A stretch of DNA of 52,114 nt from contig JAFTID010000017.1 in assembly GCA_017457085.1 (NCBI GenBank), positions 1 through 52,114 on the forward strand. The letters are read 5' to 3'. How positions within the stretch are numbered: the first letter of the stretch is position 1; each line of letters opens with the position of its first letter. The notes below the pieces were generated by a model, which was given only the letters and a program-made list of their open reading frames with translations, did no database searches and was not told where the DNA came from. Made by a program: the position numbers and the translations under genes. Of the stretch, positions 36,877 through 44,996 are shown one piece after another. The stretch comes from Phascolarctobacterium sp. (GTDB taxonomy: Bacteria; Bacillota; Negativicutes; Acidaminococcales; Acidaminococcaceae).

Positions 36877-38256
36877 TTAATTTTTAGCACGCTCGCCTAT
36901 GATGCGTGCTGCCCAAACACCGCTGGCGCTGGCTTGGGATAACCCGCGGGTAATGCCTGCACCGTCACCGATGGCGAACATGTTGGGAATTTTTGTTTCT
37001 AAGTTTTTATCTAACTCCAGACGTGCACTGTAGAATTTTACCTCCACACCGTAGAGTAAGGTATCGGCATTTGCCATACCCGGAGCAATTTTGTCTAAAG
37101 CATAAATCATTTCAATAATATCATCTAACTGGCGTTTGGGCAAGACTAAGCTTAAATCTCCCGGTGTTGCAGAGAGGGTTGGCTTGGTAAAGCTTTTTGC
37201 CATACGCTTTTCGTCAGTACGGCGACCTTTCACTAAATCGCCAAAACGTTGTACCAGTACGCCGCCTCCCAGCATATTGGAGAAGGAAGCGATACGTTTG
37301 CCGTATTGGATTGGTTCGTGGAAGGGTTCCGTAAATTTATTGCTTACCAGTAAAGCGAAATTGGTATTTTTACTTTGCAGTTTGGGATCACGGAAGCTAT
37401 GACCGTTAACCGTAATGATACCGTCAGTATTTTCTGCTACCACGTAGCCATAAGGATTCATGCAGAAGGTACGCACTAAATCATTATACTGATGAGTGCG
37501 ATACAAAATTTTTGCTTCATATACTTCATCAGTAATGTGCTTGAAAACTTGGGCAGGAACTTCCACGCGCACGCCAACGTCAACTTGGTTGTTGATGAAG
37601 CTTAAACCAAGCTTTTTGCATTGCTCGCTAAACCATTCTGCACCGGCACGACCGGGAGCGGCAATTAAATATTTGCAGTCAATAATTCTTTCGTCGTTAG
37701 CGAGCTTTAAGGTGAAGCTGCCGTCTGTGTTGTGCAGAATTTCTGAAACGGTGGTGTTGCACAGGATATCCATCTTCTCGCGTAAAAACTTGTAGATGTT
37801 TTCCATTATAATAAGGTTGTTTTCTGTGCCAAGGTGGCGCACCTTAGCATTGAGCAAATGCAAATCGTGCTGCAAAGCCTTTGTGCCAATGGTGCTGTTT
37901 TTGGTAGTGAAATATTCTCCGGGTGCGCCGTGACGACAGTTCAATTCGTCAACGTAATCAATCAGTTCAATAACTTTCGCTTCCGGCAAGTAATCATTCA
38001 GCCAGCCACCAAACTCCGTCGTGAAATTATACTTTCCGTCAGAAAATGCACCTGCACCGCCAAACCCACGCATGATGCTACAGGGTTTGCAGTTAATGCA
38101 ATGGTCAACCTTTTTCGCTGCCAAAGGGCAGAAGCGTTTTTCAATGCTGTTGCCAGCTTCAAGCATAATCAGCTTCAGTTCAGGATATTTTATTGTAAAT
38201 TCATAAGCGGCAAAAATAGCTGCGGGACCACCGCCGATAATAGCAACGTCGTACAT
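36877..38256 (-). CDS. FAD-dependent oxidoreductase (COG2509-like)
   Basis: The 459-residue flavoprotein has the dinucleotide-binding motif IIGGGPAAIFAA (6-17), a cysteine-rich segment CPLAAKKVDHCINCKPC followed by RGFGGAGAFSDGK, and the C-terminal FAD motif MFAIGDGAGITRGLSQA. This matches the uncharacterised FAD-dependent dehydrogenase family common in anaerobic Firmicutes. The clustered cysteines are a family feature whose role is unknown. The substrate is not assignable. Confidence 0.85.
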   Translation of the reverse strand: MYDVAIIGGGPAAIFAAYEFTIKYPELKLIMLEAGNSIEKRFCPLAAKKVDHCINCKPCSIMRGFGGAGAFSDGKYNFTTEFGGWLNDYLPEAKVIELIDYVDELNCRHGAPGEYFTTKNSTIGTKALQHDLHLLNAKVRHLGTENNLIIMENIYKFLREKMDILCNTTVSEILHNTDGSFTLKLANDERIIDCKYLIAAPGRAGAEWFSEQCKKLGLSFINNQVDVGVRVEVPAQVFKHITDEVYEAKILYRTHQYNDLVRTFCMNPYGYVVAENTDGIITVNGHSFRDPKLQSKNTNFALLVSNKFTEPFHEPIQYGKRIASFSNMLGGGVLVQRFGDLVKGRRTDEKRMAKSFTKPTLSATPGDLSLVLPKRQLDDIIEMIYALDKIAPGMANADTLLYGVEVKFYSARLELDKNLETKIPNMFAIGDGAGITRGLSQASASGVWAARIIGERAKN

Positions 38257-38371
38257 AAATACACCATCCTTATAGAAAGTTTTGACGACTAGATAGATTA
38301 GGTAGGTTTTATTTTATGATGTATATTTCGGAAAGGGAGGGACAAATTCCTGCCTTAACCTTCCATAAAAA

Positions 38372-38396
38372 AACCGCAGTCAAGAAAACTGCGGTT
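38372..38396. terminator. Terminator of the DUF190 gene
   Basis: AACCGCAGT (38372-38380) pairs with ACTGCGGTT (38388-38396). On the minus strand a T-run follows. Confidence 0.85.
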
Positions 38397-38403
38397 GAAA
38401 ATT

Positions 38404-38793
38404 TTATTGTTGCGCTGCTTCGTGAGCTTCGCGTTCTGCCTTTCTCTTGCGGGTGTAGTCAGTTACCAGATATTCGCTGTCTTCTAAAATAACTAAGCCG
38501 TTGGTAACATTCTTTTCCAGATAGGGCAGGAAGGCTTCCAGTTTTTCGCGGGTATCAACAATTTCAATGATGATGGGGTAATTTGCGTTACCGCTTACGA
38601 AATAGTTGATGGCTCTGCCAACGCCACGCATTTTGGTTGCATAGCCTTCAATACCTTTAATGACAGTACCGCCAGCCAATTGCATTCTTCTTGCTTCTTC
38701 AATAATTGCTTTGTACAAGGGTTTATCATCTAACATAACGTCTTCGCCGGTATAGATTTTTAAGAAAGTAATTTTTTCAAATTCCAATGCCAT
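38404..38793 (-). CDS. DUF190 family protein (PII-like)
   Basis: The 129-residue protein shows the DUF190 signature: FLKIYTGEDVMLDDKPLYKAI at the start, RMQLAGGTVIKGIEGYA in the middle, and PIIIEIVDTREKLEAFLPYLEK near the end. The fold is PII-like, and the family is often found beside CrcB fluoride channels, but none is here. I start at the ATG at 38793, which follows AGGAG by 8 bases, rather than at the upstream GTG (38802). Role unknown, perhaps ligand sensing. Confidence 0.88.
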   Translation of the reverse strand: MALEFEKITFLKIYTGEDVMLDDKPLYKAIIEEARRMQLAGGTVIKGIEGYATKMRGVGRAINYFVSGNANYPIIIEIVDTREKLEAFLPYLEKNVTNGLVILEDSEYLVTDYTRKRKAEREAHEAAQQ

Positions 38794-39006
38794 ATAAGTC
38801 ACTCCTATCTAGTAAATTAAAGCAATTTACAACTTAATTATAGCAGTTTTAGAAATCTGATGTAAGTAAAATTTTTGTGAAGGCTTTTAAAAATTTTTGT
38901 GGGAATACAAAATGTGGGCAGGAAATTTTATTGGGGCGTAGAATACTATATATACACAAGAGAATGAGAAACTTTCTTAAAATACACAATATGTTTTGTT
39001 AACTTC

Positions 39007-39035
39007 TTAACAGTTTTACTGTTAGTTGTTATAAA
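39007..39035 (+). promoter_or_regulatory. Candidate promoter of the small structured transcript
   Basis: TTAACA (39007-39012) and TATAAA (39030-39035) are 17 bases apart, pointing toward the short ORF and hairpins that follow. Confidence 0.5.
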
Positions 39036-39067
39036 GGTGATTGGTTTACATTAAAGGAGTGCTTGCC

Positions 39068-39136
39068 ATGTTAAAGAAGAAATTTATTCTAGTTAGCGGC
39101 AGAGTAGTGCAAGCCGCTGCGTGCTACTTGGTGTAG
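39068..39136 (+). CDS. Putative 22-residue peptide
   Basis: The short ORF MLKKKFILVSGRVVQAAACY plus LV starts 8 bases after AAAGGAG and ends at TAG 39134-39136. It is basic at the start with a short hydrophobic stretch. It could be a translated leader or a peptide of a dual-function small RNA. No family recognised. Confidence 0.4.
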   Translation: MLKKKFILVSGRVVQAAACYLV

Positions 39137-39239
39137 ACTCCCCATTGCGTAACATATATTTAGAAGGTTGATTATTGGACGCAATCAACTCACCCCCCAT
39201 CCATATAATTGCTGCTGTGTCCGTCTGCAGCAGCGCGAA

Positions 39240-39270
39240 AAGCCCCTTGAACGTTGGAGTCAAGGGGCTT
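39240..39270 (+). terminator. Terminator of the small structured transcript
   Basis: An 11-bp perfect stem (39240-39250 with 39260-39270), followed by CTACTTTTTA. Repeat copy D starts 11 bases later. Confidence 0.85.
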
Positions 39271-39280
39271 CTACTTTTTA

Positions 39281-39403
39281 AAAATTAGCTATAAGTATTG
39301 TTATGCTTTGTCGCAGTTCGCTTATTTGCTCGACGTACCACTAGTACGCCTTCGCTACATAAGCTTCACTGCTTCGCGCCTTCCAGCACTTCTAGCTAAT
39401 TTT
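39281..39403 (+). repeat. Dispersed palindromic repeat, copy D
   Basis: Full copy, 123 bp. The outer arms AAAATTAGCTA (39281-39291) and TAGCTAATTTT (39393-39403) are perfect complements, and the right one includes two bases of the larE stop codon. The inner stem pairs GCAGT..GCTTAT with ATAAGC..ACTGC, a different sequence from copies A-C but still paired. The tip CGTAC/GTACG is kept. Confidence 0.9.
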
Positions 39404-40214
39404 ACTGTTCGTGAATTGAAACGTTCATGCTTCCACTACGGAACCCTTCTAAGTCGAGTGCCACATACGCAAAGCCTGCATCCTTGACTGCGCTGATAAT
39501 TTGCTCACGTAATTCTGTGGCAGCAAGCACAATTTCTTGTGGTGCTACCTCTACGCGAGCTAAATTATTGTGGCATCTAACACGTACATCATTTAACCCC
39601 AAGTCTTTCAAAGCATCTTCTGCCTTTTCAATTTGGGCAAGTTTTTCTAAGGTAACAGCTTCGCCGTAGGCAATGCGAGAAGCAAGACAAGCGTAAGCAG
39701 GTTTTTTGGCAATGGAAAGCTTGTACTTTTCTGCGAGAGCACGCACGTCAGCTTTTGTAAAGGTACATTCTAAAAGGGGGCTAACTACGCCCAGCTCCTT
39801 CGTCGCCTGCATGCCCGGTCGGTAATCGCCCAAGTCATCAAGGTTGGCGCCGTCAAGAAGTGTTTCACAGCCAAGCTTTTCCGCTTCTGCCTTAATGGTA
39901 CTGAATAGAAGCTTCTTACAATGGTAGCAACGCTTGCTGTCGTTAGCACAGAACTCCGGCAAATTAAGAGGATTAGGGTATAAAAAATTAACCTTAAAAT
40001 CAAGCTCGAAGATTAGCTTAGTTATATCAAGCTTTTCAAAGGAAGGCATCAAGGGCGTGATGGCGCTAAACACTTTTAGATTCACCTTTGCCTTTTGGCA
40101 GGCAGCTAAAAGCAGTGCGGAATCAACTCCTCCGCTAAAGGCGAGGGCAGGGGCTTCCAGCTTTTGCAGAAATTTTATTAAGTTAGATTCTTTTTGCTCT
40201 AAAGTATTTATCAT
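39402..40214 (-). CDS. larE: LarE-like ATP-dependent sacrificial sulfur transferase
   Basis: The 270-residue PP-loop protein has SGGVDS at 27-32 and C176 in YACLASR, the cysteine position used as sulfur donor in LarE. It also has C96 and C99 (RCYHC), which are typical of LarE forms that carry an iron-sulfur cluster. LarE inserts sulfur into the nickel-pincer cofactor of lactate racemase and related enzymes. No larA, larB or larC lies in this window, so the partner is elsewhere. The stop codon is in the arm of repeat copy D. Confidence 0.9.
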   Translation of the reverse strand: MINTLEQKESNLIKFLQKLEAPALAFSGGVDSALLLAACQKAKVNLKVFSAITPLMPSFEKLDITKLIFELDFKVNFLYPNPLNLPEFCANDSKRCYHCKKLLFSTIKAEAEKLGCETLLDGANLDDLGDYRPGMQATKELGVVSPLLECTFTKADVRALAEKYKLSIAKKPAYACLASRIAYGEAVTLEKLAQIEKAEDALKDLGLNDVRVRCHNNLARVEVAPQEIVLAATELREQIISAVKDAGFAYVALDLEGFRSGSMNVSIHEQ

Positions 40215-40347
40215 TTTAGCACCTTAATAGGAAAAATTTTCTTCTTTTCTCTAATTATATCGCATTTGCACTTGCCATAAAACAATTTTTGAATTATTAT
40301 TGTATACGTTGAATTTTAATGGGATAAAAAGGAAGAGGAAATATATT

Positions 40348-40740
40348 ATGGCAAATTTACAAGCAGGTCTTAACGGCACTGCAACAACTATTGTTTCTGA
40401 TAAAAATACTGCGCAAACCATGCGTAGTGGTTCTTTACCGGTATTTGCTACTCCGGCAATGTGCGCTTTGATGGAAGAAGCTGCTTGTGCAGCTCTCGTT
40501 GGTTGCCTTGAACCGGGTATGGGCAGCGTTGGTGTAAGCTTGAACATTACCCACAACGCACCTACAGCTTTGAATAGCGAAGTAACTGCCACCGCACAAC
40601 TTACCAGCATTGAAGGTCGCAAGCTTACTTTTGCTGTAGTAGCTAAAGATGAGCACGGCGTTATCGGCAAAGGCACTCATGAACGCTTCATCATTGACAA
40701 TGAAAAATTCATGGACAAGCTGGCACAACTGAACAAATAA
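40348..40740 (+). CDS. Hotdog-fold thioesterase (FlK-like)
   Basis: The 130-residue protein matches the small thioesterase family that includes fluoroacetyl-CoA thioesterase FlK. Catalytic-type residues are visible as T35 in FATP, E43/E44 in LMEEAA and H69 in ITHNAP, with GKGTHERFI near the C terminus. It probably hydrolyses acyl-CoA; fluoroacetyl specificity is not implied. I start at the ATG at 40348, after GGAAGAGGA; the frame is open 16 codons earlier. It ends at a parS-containing palindrome. Confidence 0.85.
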   Translation: MANLQAGLNGTATTIVSDKNTAQTMRSGSLPVFATPAMCALMEEAACAALVGCLEPGMGSVGVSLNITHNAPTALNSEVTATAQLTSIEGRKLTFAVVAKDEHGVIGKGTHERFIIDNEKFMDKLAQLNK

Positions 40741-40744
40741 TAAG

Positions 40745-40780
40745 AAAACGGAAATGTTTCACGTGAAACATTTCCGTTTT
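40745..40780. promoter_or_regulatory. parS site inside a 36-bp perfect palindrome that reads as a terminator
   Basis: The exact ParB-site palindrome TGTTTCACGTGAAACA (40755-40770) is extended on both sides by AAAACGGAAA and TTTCCGTTTT, making 18 bp of perfect stem with a T-run on the plus side and A/T on the other. It lies between the converging thioesterase and ABC ATPase genes, so it looks like both a ParB site and a bidirectional terminator. Confidence 0.9.
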
Positions 40781-40795
40781 TTACGTTAGAGCATA

Positions 40796-41554
40796 TTATT
40801 TTTTGATTACATTTAAGAAATGTTTAAGACGTTCGTTGGTGGGGTTCTCGAAAATTTCTTCGGGAGTGCCACAAGCTTGAACGTAACCATCTGCCATAAA
40901 GACAACTTTAGTTGCAACTTCGCGAGCAAAACCCATTTCGTGAGTTACAACCACCATGGTCATTTTTTCTTCCGCAAGTTCACGCATGGTGCGCAGTACT
41001 TCGCCGGTAAGTTCCGGGTCCAAAGAAGAAGTAGGTTCGTCAAAAAGCATGATTGCCGGTTTCATGGCAAGAGCGCGGGCAATAGCTACACGTTGTTGCT
41101 GACCACCACTTAATTTGCGGGGGTAAACGTCACGTTTATCAGAAAGACCAACTTTTTCCAAAAGGATTTCTGCTTCCTTAATAACTTCAGCTTTATTGCG
41201 CTTTTGTACTTGTACGGGAGCTTCAATTAAATTTTCCAGAACGGTCATGTGGGGGAACAGGTTAAATTGTTGGAACACCATACCCATTTTGCAGGCAATG
41301 CGTCGTGCATCTTCAGTAGAAGCGTATTCTGCACCTTTACCTGTATCCTTTGCCAAGGTTTCGCCGTCAATGATGATGGTGCCTTGCTCGATGGTTTCCA
41401 ATTTATTCAGGCAACGGAGCAAAGTAGACTTGCCACCGCCGGAAGGTCCGATTACGGCAACAACTTCGCCTTCGCTTACTTCAAGGTCAATGCCTTTCAG
41501 AACTTCAAGGTTTTGAAATCTTTTATAAATATTACGTGCTTCAATCTTTTTCAT
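40796..41554 (-). CDS. Polar amino-acid ABC importer ATPase (GlnQ type)
   Basis: The 252-residue ATPase has Walker A GPSGGGKST at 36-44, signature LSGGQQQR, Walker B IMLFDEPTSSLDPE and H-loop VVTHEMGFAREV, all as in GlnQ/HisP-type amino-acid importers. It is the last gene of a three-gene minus-strand operon (binding protein, permease, ATPase), 11 bases after the permease. The TGKGAEYASTEDARRI insertion after the Walker A half is a feature of some cystine or polar amino-acid ATPases. Confidence 0.93.
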   Translation of the reverse strand: MKKIEARNIYKRFQNLEVLKGIDLEVSEGEVVAVIGPSGGGKSTLLRCLNKLETIEQGTIIIDGETLAKDTGKGAEYASTEDARRIACKMGMVFQQFNLFPHMTVLENLIEAPVQVQKRNKAEVIKEAEILLEKVGLSDKRDVYPRKLSGGQQQRVAIARALAMKPAIMLFDEPTSSLDPELTGEVLRTMRELAEEKMTMVVVTHEMGFAREVATKVVFMADGYVQACGTPEEIFENPTNERLKHFLNVIKK

Positions 41555-41565
41555 GACAAATCTCC

Positions 41566-42213
41566 TTATTGGTCGTATCTGGAGAAATGTTTTTCCAGAT
41601 TTTCAAACAGCACAGTTAAAACTAAGGTAGCCAAGAGATAGAACACGCCTGCAACTAAGAAGGGAGTGATATCAAAGTCTCTTTGTACCAAGTTACGGGT
41701 GGTGCGCATCAAATCGTTCATTGCCAGTACGTAAACCAAGGAGGTATCTTTTACCAAGGTAATGGTTTCGTTACTTACAGGAGGCAGAACAATGCGGAAC
41801 ACTTGGGGCAGTACGATACGGCGCATGGTTTGCACGTAGCTCATACCCAAGGTGTGAGCAGCTTCGTATTGTCCTTTAGGAATTGCTTGGATACCTGCGC
41901 GGAAAATTTCGCAGAAGTAAGCAGCATAGTTCAGTACGAAAGCAATCATTGCTGCGGTAAAGTCATCAAAGCGAATGCCAACGGAAGGCAACGCAAAATA
42001 GAAGAACAATAATTGCAACATTAAGGGAGTGCCACGCATTACCCAAACGTAGAAGGCAATGAAATGTTTAACTAAACTCAGGTTGGAAACCCTGCCAAAG
42101 GCAAGGAGCAAGCCCAAGGGAATACTCAATATAATGGTAAGAAAAAATACTTGGGCGGTTACTTGGCAACCTGCCAGCATTTGGGGAATAATACTAATAA
42201 TATAATCTAGCAT
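41566..42213 (-). CDS. Polar amino-acid ABC importer permease
   Basis: The 215-residue permease has five or so membrane spans and the His/Glu/Gln/Arg-family features: RGTPLMLQLLFFYFALP and the ATPase-contact loop EAAHTLGMSYVQTMRRIVLPQ. It forms the membrane part of the importer with its operon neighbours, probably as a homodimer. Confidence 0.92.
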   Translation of the reverse strand: MLDYIISIIPQMLAGCQVTAQVFFLTIILSIPLGLLLAFGRVSNLSLVKHFIAFYVWVMRGTPLMLQLLFFYFALPSVGIRFDDFTAAMIAFVLNYAAYFCEIFRAGIQAIPKGQYEAAHTLGMSYVQTMRRIVLPQVFRIVLPPVSNETITLVKDTSLVYVLAMNDLMRTTRNLVQRDFDITPFLVAGVFYLLATLVLTVLFENLEKHFSRYDQ

Positions 42214-42251
42214 AATAAACTCCGTTTTTAAGAACAGTTAAATAAACAGGC

Positions 42252-42281
42252 AAAAGGGGCGAAGGTTTCTTCGTCCCTTTT
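42252..42281 (-). terminator. Partial terminator between binding protein and permease
   Basis: AAAAGGGGCGAAG pairs with CTTCGTCCCTTTT (one G-T pair) between the two minus-strand genes. Like the hairpin at 8404, it probably lets more binding protein be made than membrane components. Confidence 0.8.
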
Positions 42282-42297
42282 GGTTAAAATCTGTATT

Positions 42298-43068
42298 TTA
42301 GTATTTGGTAATGTCGGCGCCCATCCATTTTTCAGAGATTTTTTTGCAGGTGCCGTCTTTTTTCATTTCGTCAAGAACTTTGTCGATTTTTTCGCGGAGA
42401 GCATTATCGTCTTTACGGAATGCAACTGCTACAACTTCATCGCCCATGGTTTCGTCAAGAACTGCATATTTGCCAGGATTTTTGGTGTTGTAGTAACGAG
42501 CGAGAACTGCGTCTACTACCATAGCATCAACACGACCAGCGTCCATATCCATGTAAACTGCTGCGAAGTCAGGATATTTTCTGAAATCTTTCAAGGAATC
42601 TTTCAACGCTTTGTTTTCCGGAAGGTTGAACAGGTAATCGCCAGTAGCGTCGTCTTGTACTGCTACAACTTTGCCAGCCAAGTCAGAGATTTTTTTGATG
42701 CTGGAGCCAGCCGGAGTAACGATGATTTGAGAATTGGTGATGTAAGGTTTGGACAAGCCATAAACTTTTTCACGTTCCGGGTTAACGGTGAAGCAGTTCC
42801 AGATAGCATCGATGCGTTTGGATTTAATTTCAGCTTCTTTTGCACCCCAATCGATGGGTTTGAATTCTACTTCCATTTTCAAGCGTTTGCAAGCTTCACG
42901 AGCCAAGTCGATGTCGAAACCAACGATTTCATTTTTTTCGTTACGGAAGCCCATGGGAGCAAAGTTGTCGTCCAAACCGATTACAACTTTTTTCGGAGCA
43001 TCATTACCGCAAGCGGTCAACATCATAACCATTGCTAAGCTCATTAATACCATTAATAATTTTTTCAT
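42298..43068 (-). CDS. Polar amino-acid-binding lipoprotein
   Basis: The 256-residue protein has a lipoprotein signal ending LTAC with lipidated C20. The mature domain is a family-3 solute-binding protein (VVIGLDDNFAPMGFRNEKNE, VGFDIDLAREACKRL, IDAIWNCFTVNPER, VVAVQDDATGDYLF). It should capture a polar amino acid (glutamine, arginine or cystine are options; not decidable). First gene of the importer operon. Confidence 0.92.
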   Translation of the reverse strand: MKKLLMVLMSLAMVMMLTACGNDAPKKVVIGLDDNFAPMGFRNEKNEIVGFDIDLAREACKRLKMEVEFKPIDWGAKEAEIKSKRIDAIWNCFTVNPEREKVYGLSKPYITNSQIIVTPAGSSIKKISDLAGKVVAVQDDATGDYLFNLPENKALKDSLKDFRKYPDFAAVYMDMDAGRVDAMVVDAVLARYYNTKNPGKYAVLDETMGDEVVAVAFRKDDNALREKIDKVLDEMKKDGTCKKISEKWMGADITKY

Positions 43069-43093
43069 AAATAAAACCCCTCTCCATATTTTG

Positions 43094-43115
43094 CTTGTCG
43101 CTCCGTCGCGACAAG
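43094..43115 (-). promoter_or_regulatory. Leader hairpin of the amino-acid importer operon
   Basis: CTTGTCGC (43094-43101) pairs perfectly with GCGACAAG (43108-43115), 26 bases upstream of the binding-protein start. There is no T-run, so it is more likely an mRNA-stabilising or protein-binding hairpin than a terminator. Confidence 0.5.
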
Positions 43116-43246
43116 TGGTTTGTTATTTGGTATGAGCCTATTATACTTTAGTTCGCTAAAATTGTAAAGTGTTAAAAGTGAAATTTTTCAACAATTTTTT
43201 TCAGAATGGTTTATAATAAATTCTATAAAGCAAAGGAGGGGCTAAG

Positions 43247-43597
43247 ATGCTTTTCACAGATAAAAAGACTGACATTGCTACCAATCGTTTTGGTGGCGAC
43301 GGAGATGTAATTATTAACCACTATATTGATGAAAAAATGATTAACGATTCCATCGTGATGTACGCAGAAGTTGTTTTGAAACCTGGCTGCAACTTAGGTT
43401 ATCATCAACACAGCGGCAACAGCGAGACCATCGTAGTTTTAAGTGGTAATGCTGAATATAATGATAATGGTAAAACCATGACCTTGAAGCCTGGCGATAC
43501 TGTGCATTGTCCTGACGGAGAATGGCACAGCATTGGCAACGCGAAAGATGCAACCGAAGACTTGCATTTGCAAGCACTCATCGCAAAAAGCAATTAA
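43247..43597 (+). CDS. Cupin-domain protein
   Basis: The 116-residue single cupin barrel has metal-ligand candidates H53, H55, E60 (GYHQHSGNSE) and H94 (GEWHS), with the second motif PGDTVHCPDGEWH. Such small cupins bind metals and may act as isomerases or sensors; no function can be assigned. It lies 33 bases before alr on the same strand and may share its transcript. Confidence 0.85.
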   Translation: MLFTDKKTDIATNRFGGDGDVIINHYIDEKMINDSIVMYAEVVLKPGCNLGYHQHSGNSETIVVLSGNAEYNDNGKTMTLKPGDTVHCPDGEWHSIGNAKDATEDLHLQALIAKSN

Positions 43598-43630
43598 ATC
43601 TAATGAAGAAATAAGAAGGAGGAAGTTGGC

Positions 43631-44749
43631 GTGCATATAGAACGAGGCGCTTGGGCGGAAATTAATTTAGATGCCATTGCTCACAATGTGCAAGTAGCAA
43701 AAGCAAATTTAAAACCGTCTACCAAGCTGTGCGCAGTTGTCAAAGCAGATGCTTACGGACATGGTGCAGTGCGTGTTGCCCAAGAAGCTGCTAGAAATGG
43801 CGCTGACTTTTTGGCTGTAGCACTTTTACAGGAAGCGGTTAAACTGCGTGAAGCAGGAATTGACCTGCCAATTTTAATCTTAGGCTCCATGCTTCCGGAA
43901 GTTGCAGATTTAGTGGTGCGCTACGATATTAGCCAAGCAGTTTTCGATGAAGAACGTTTATATGCTTTAAACGAAGCTGCCTTAAAACAAAATACCAAGG
44001 CGAAAGTTCACATTAAGATAGATACAGGCATGCATCGTATTGGTGTGCACGTACGTGATGCTGGCAATTTTGCCAAACTGGCGGCAAGCTTGCCGGGAAT
44101 TGAAATTGAAGGCGTGTTCTCCCACTTCGCCACAGCAGATGCAGATGATAAGGGTTACGCTGCTTATCAGTTCGGGCGTTTTCAAAAAGCACTTGCTGCC
44201 ATTGAAGCAGAGGGCGTAAATCCTGGCATTCGTCATATTGCCAATAGTGCGGCTTTGACAGAACTGCAGGAATATCAAATGGATATGGTGCGCCAAGGCA
44301 TTACCTTGTACGGCTTGCACCCTGCCCACATGATGGACTGCTACCAAGGTTTTGAGCCTGTAATGAAAGTTAAAACAAAAATTTCCTTCATTAAAGAACT
44401 ACCTGCAGATGCAACCATTGGTTACGGTAGAACTTATACTTTAAATAGACCTAGCATTATTGCAACCTTGCCCATTGGTTACGCTGACGGAGTAAGCCGT
44501 CGTATTTCTAACAAAGGGTATATGATTATTAATGAAGAAAAAGCTCCCATCGTTGGCAGGGTATGTATGGATCAGGTGATGCTTGATGTAACTGATATTC
44601 CTGATGTCAAAGTTGGGGATGAGGTTATCGTTTTTGGTGGACGTGAATTACCTATGGAGCTTGTGGCAGAATGGGCAGATACCATTTGCTACGAAGTCGT
44701 TTGTGGCGTAAGTCCTAGAGTGCCGAGACATTATGTAAGAGGTAATTAA
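43631..44749 (+). CDS. alr: Alanine racemase
   Basis: The 372-residue PLP enzyme interconverts L- and D-alanine for peptidoglycan. The PLP lysine K38 lies in VVKADAYGHG. The catalytic tyrosine is in the GYGRTY segment near 265, and RVCMDQVMLDVTD marks the C-terminal beta domain. The start is GTG at 43631, 8 bases after GGAGG. It is the last core gene before the accessory island. Confidence 0.95.
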   Translation: MHIERGAWAEINLDAIAHNVQVAKANLKPSTKLCAVVKADAYGHGAVRVAQEAARNGADFLAVALLQEAVKLREAGIDLPILILGSMLPEVADLVVRYDISQAVFDEERLYALNEAALKQNTKAKVHIKIDTGMHRIGVHVRDAGNFAKLAASLPGIEIEGVFSHFATADADDKGYAAYQFGRFQKALAAIEAEGVNPGIRHIANSAALTELQEYQMDMVRQGITLYGLHPAHMMDCYQGFEPVMKVKTKISFIKELPADATIGYGRTYTLNRPSIIATLPIGYADGVSRRISNKGYMIINEEKAPIVGRVCMDQVMLDVTDIPDVKVGDEVIVFGGRELPMELVAEWADTICYEVVCGVSPRVPRHYVRGN

Positions 44750-44775
44750 AAAGAGTACTAGTCACAATCTTACTC

Positions 44776-44889
44776 CTACACTCTCGAAACAACTTCTACA
44801 GCATCACCTTGACTGCGAAGCCAAATGTCCAAGCCTTTTCCGAAAACTTCTGCGGTGACAAGGTAACCTTTTTCGTCTTGACCGCACAC
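44776..44889 (-). pseudogene. 3' remnant of a WYL-domain regulator gene (copy 1)
   Basis: On the minus strand the segment reads VCGQDEKGYLVTAEVFGKGL, then DIWLRSQGDAVEVVSRV and a stop: the C-terminal end of a WYL-domain transcriptional regulator. The homology to copy 2 (46793) stops abruptly near 44889, and no upstream part exists, so it is a truncated remnant. The 124-bp block 44766-44889 is directly repeated at 46783-46906. A 3' scrap of another ORF on the plus strand (VVLANGTIKGKEPEKVKNLT, stop near 44975) follows. Confidence 0.75.
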
Positions 44890-44960
44890 CTGAAAAATAT
44901 TTGCAGGTCGTTTTGGCTAATGGTACAATTAAAGGAAAAGAACCAGAGAAAGTAAAAAAT

Positions 44961-44990
44961 TTGACAAGCTCTTAAAGAGTGCATTATAAT
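44961..44990 (+). promoter_or_regulatory. Consensus sigma-A promoter
   Basis: A perfect -35 box TTGACA (44961-44966) and a perfect -10 box TATAAT (44985-44990) are separated by 18 bases. There is no coding gene downstream before a terminator, which points to a small RNA. Confidence 0.8.
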
Positions 44991-44996
44991 TAAGAC

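Larger units (their letters stand above)
39042..39275 (+). ncRNA. Candidate small structured RNA with C-rich loops and short ORF
   Basis: The expected transcript of about 230 bases carries a 22-codon ORF and then stem ATTGCGT (39144-39150)/ACGCAAT (39179-39185). This competes with GTTGATT (39167-39173)/AATCAAC (39183-39189) for the shared bases 39183-39185. Then come the stem GCTGCTG (39211-39217)/CAGCAGC (39228-39234) and the terminator AAGCCCCTTGA/TCAAGGGGCTT (39240-39270). Two C-rich unpaired tracts (about 39138-39144 and 39190-39200) could pair with ribosome sites. No gene follows in sense, so it stands alone. No known RNA family recognised. Confidence 0.5.

Noticed and set aside
39402-40214. 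Complete lar operon for lactate racemase
   Set aside because: Only larE is present; larA, larB and larC are not in the neighbouring genes.
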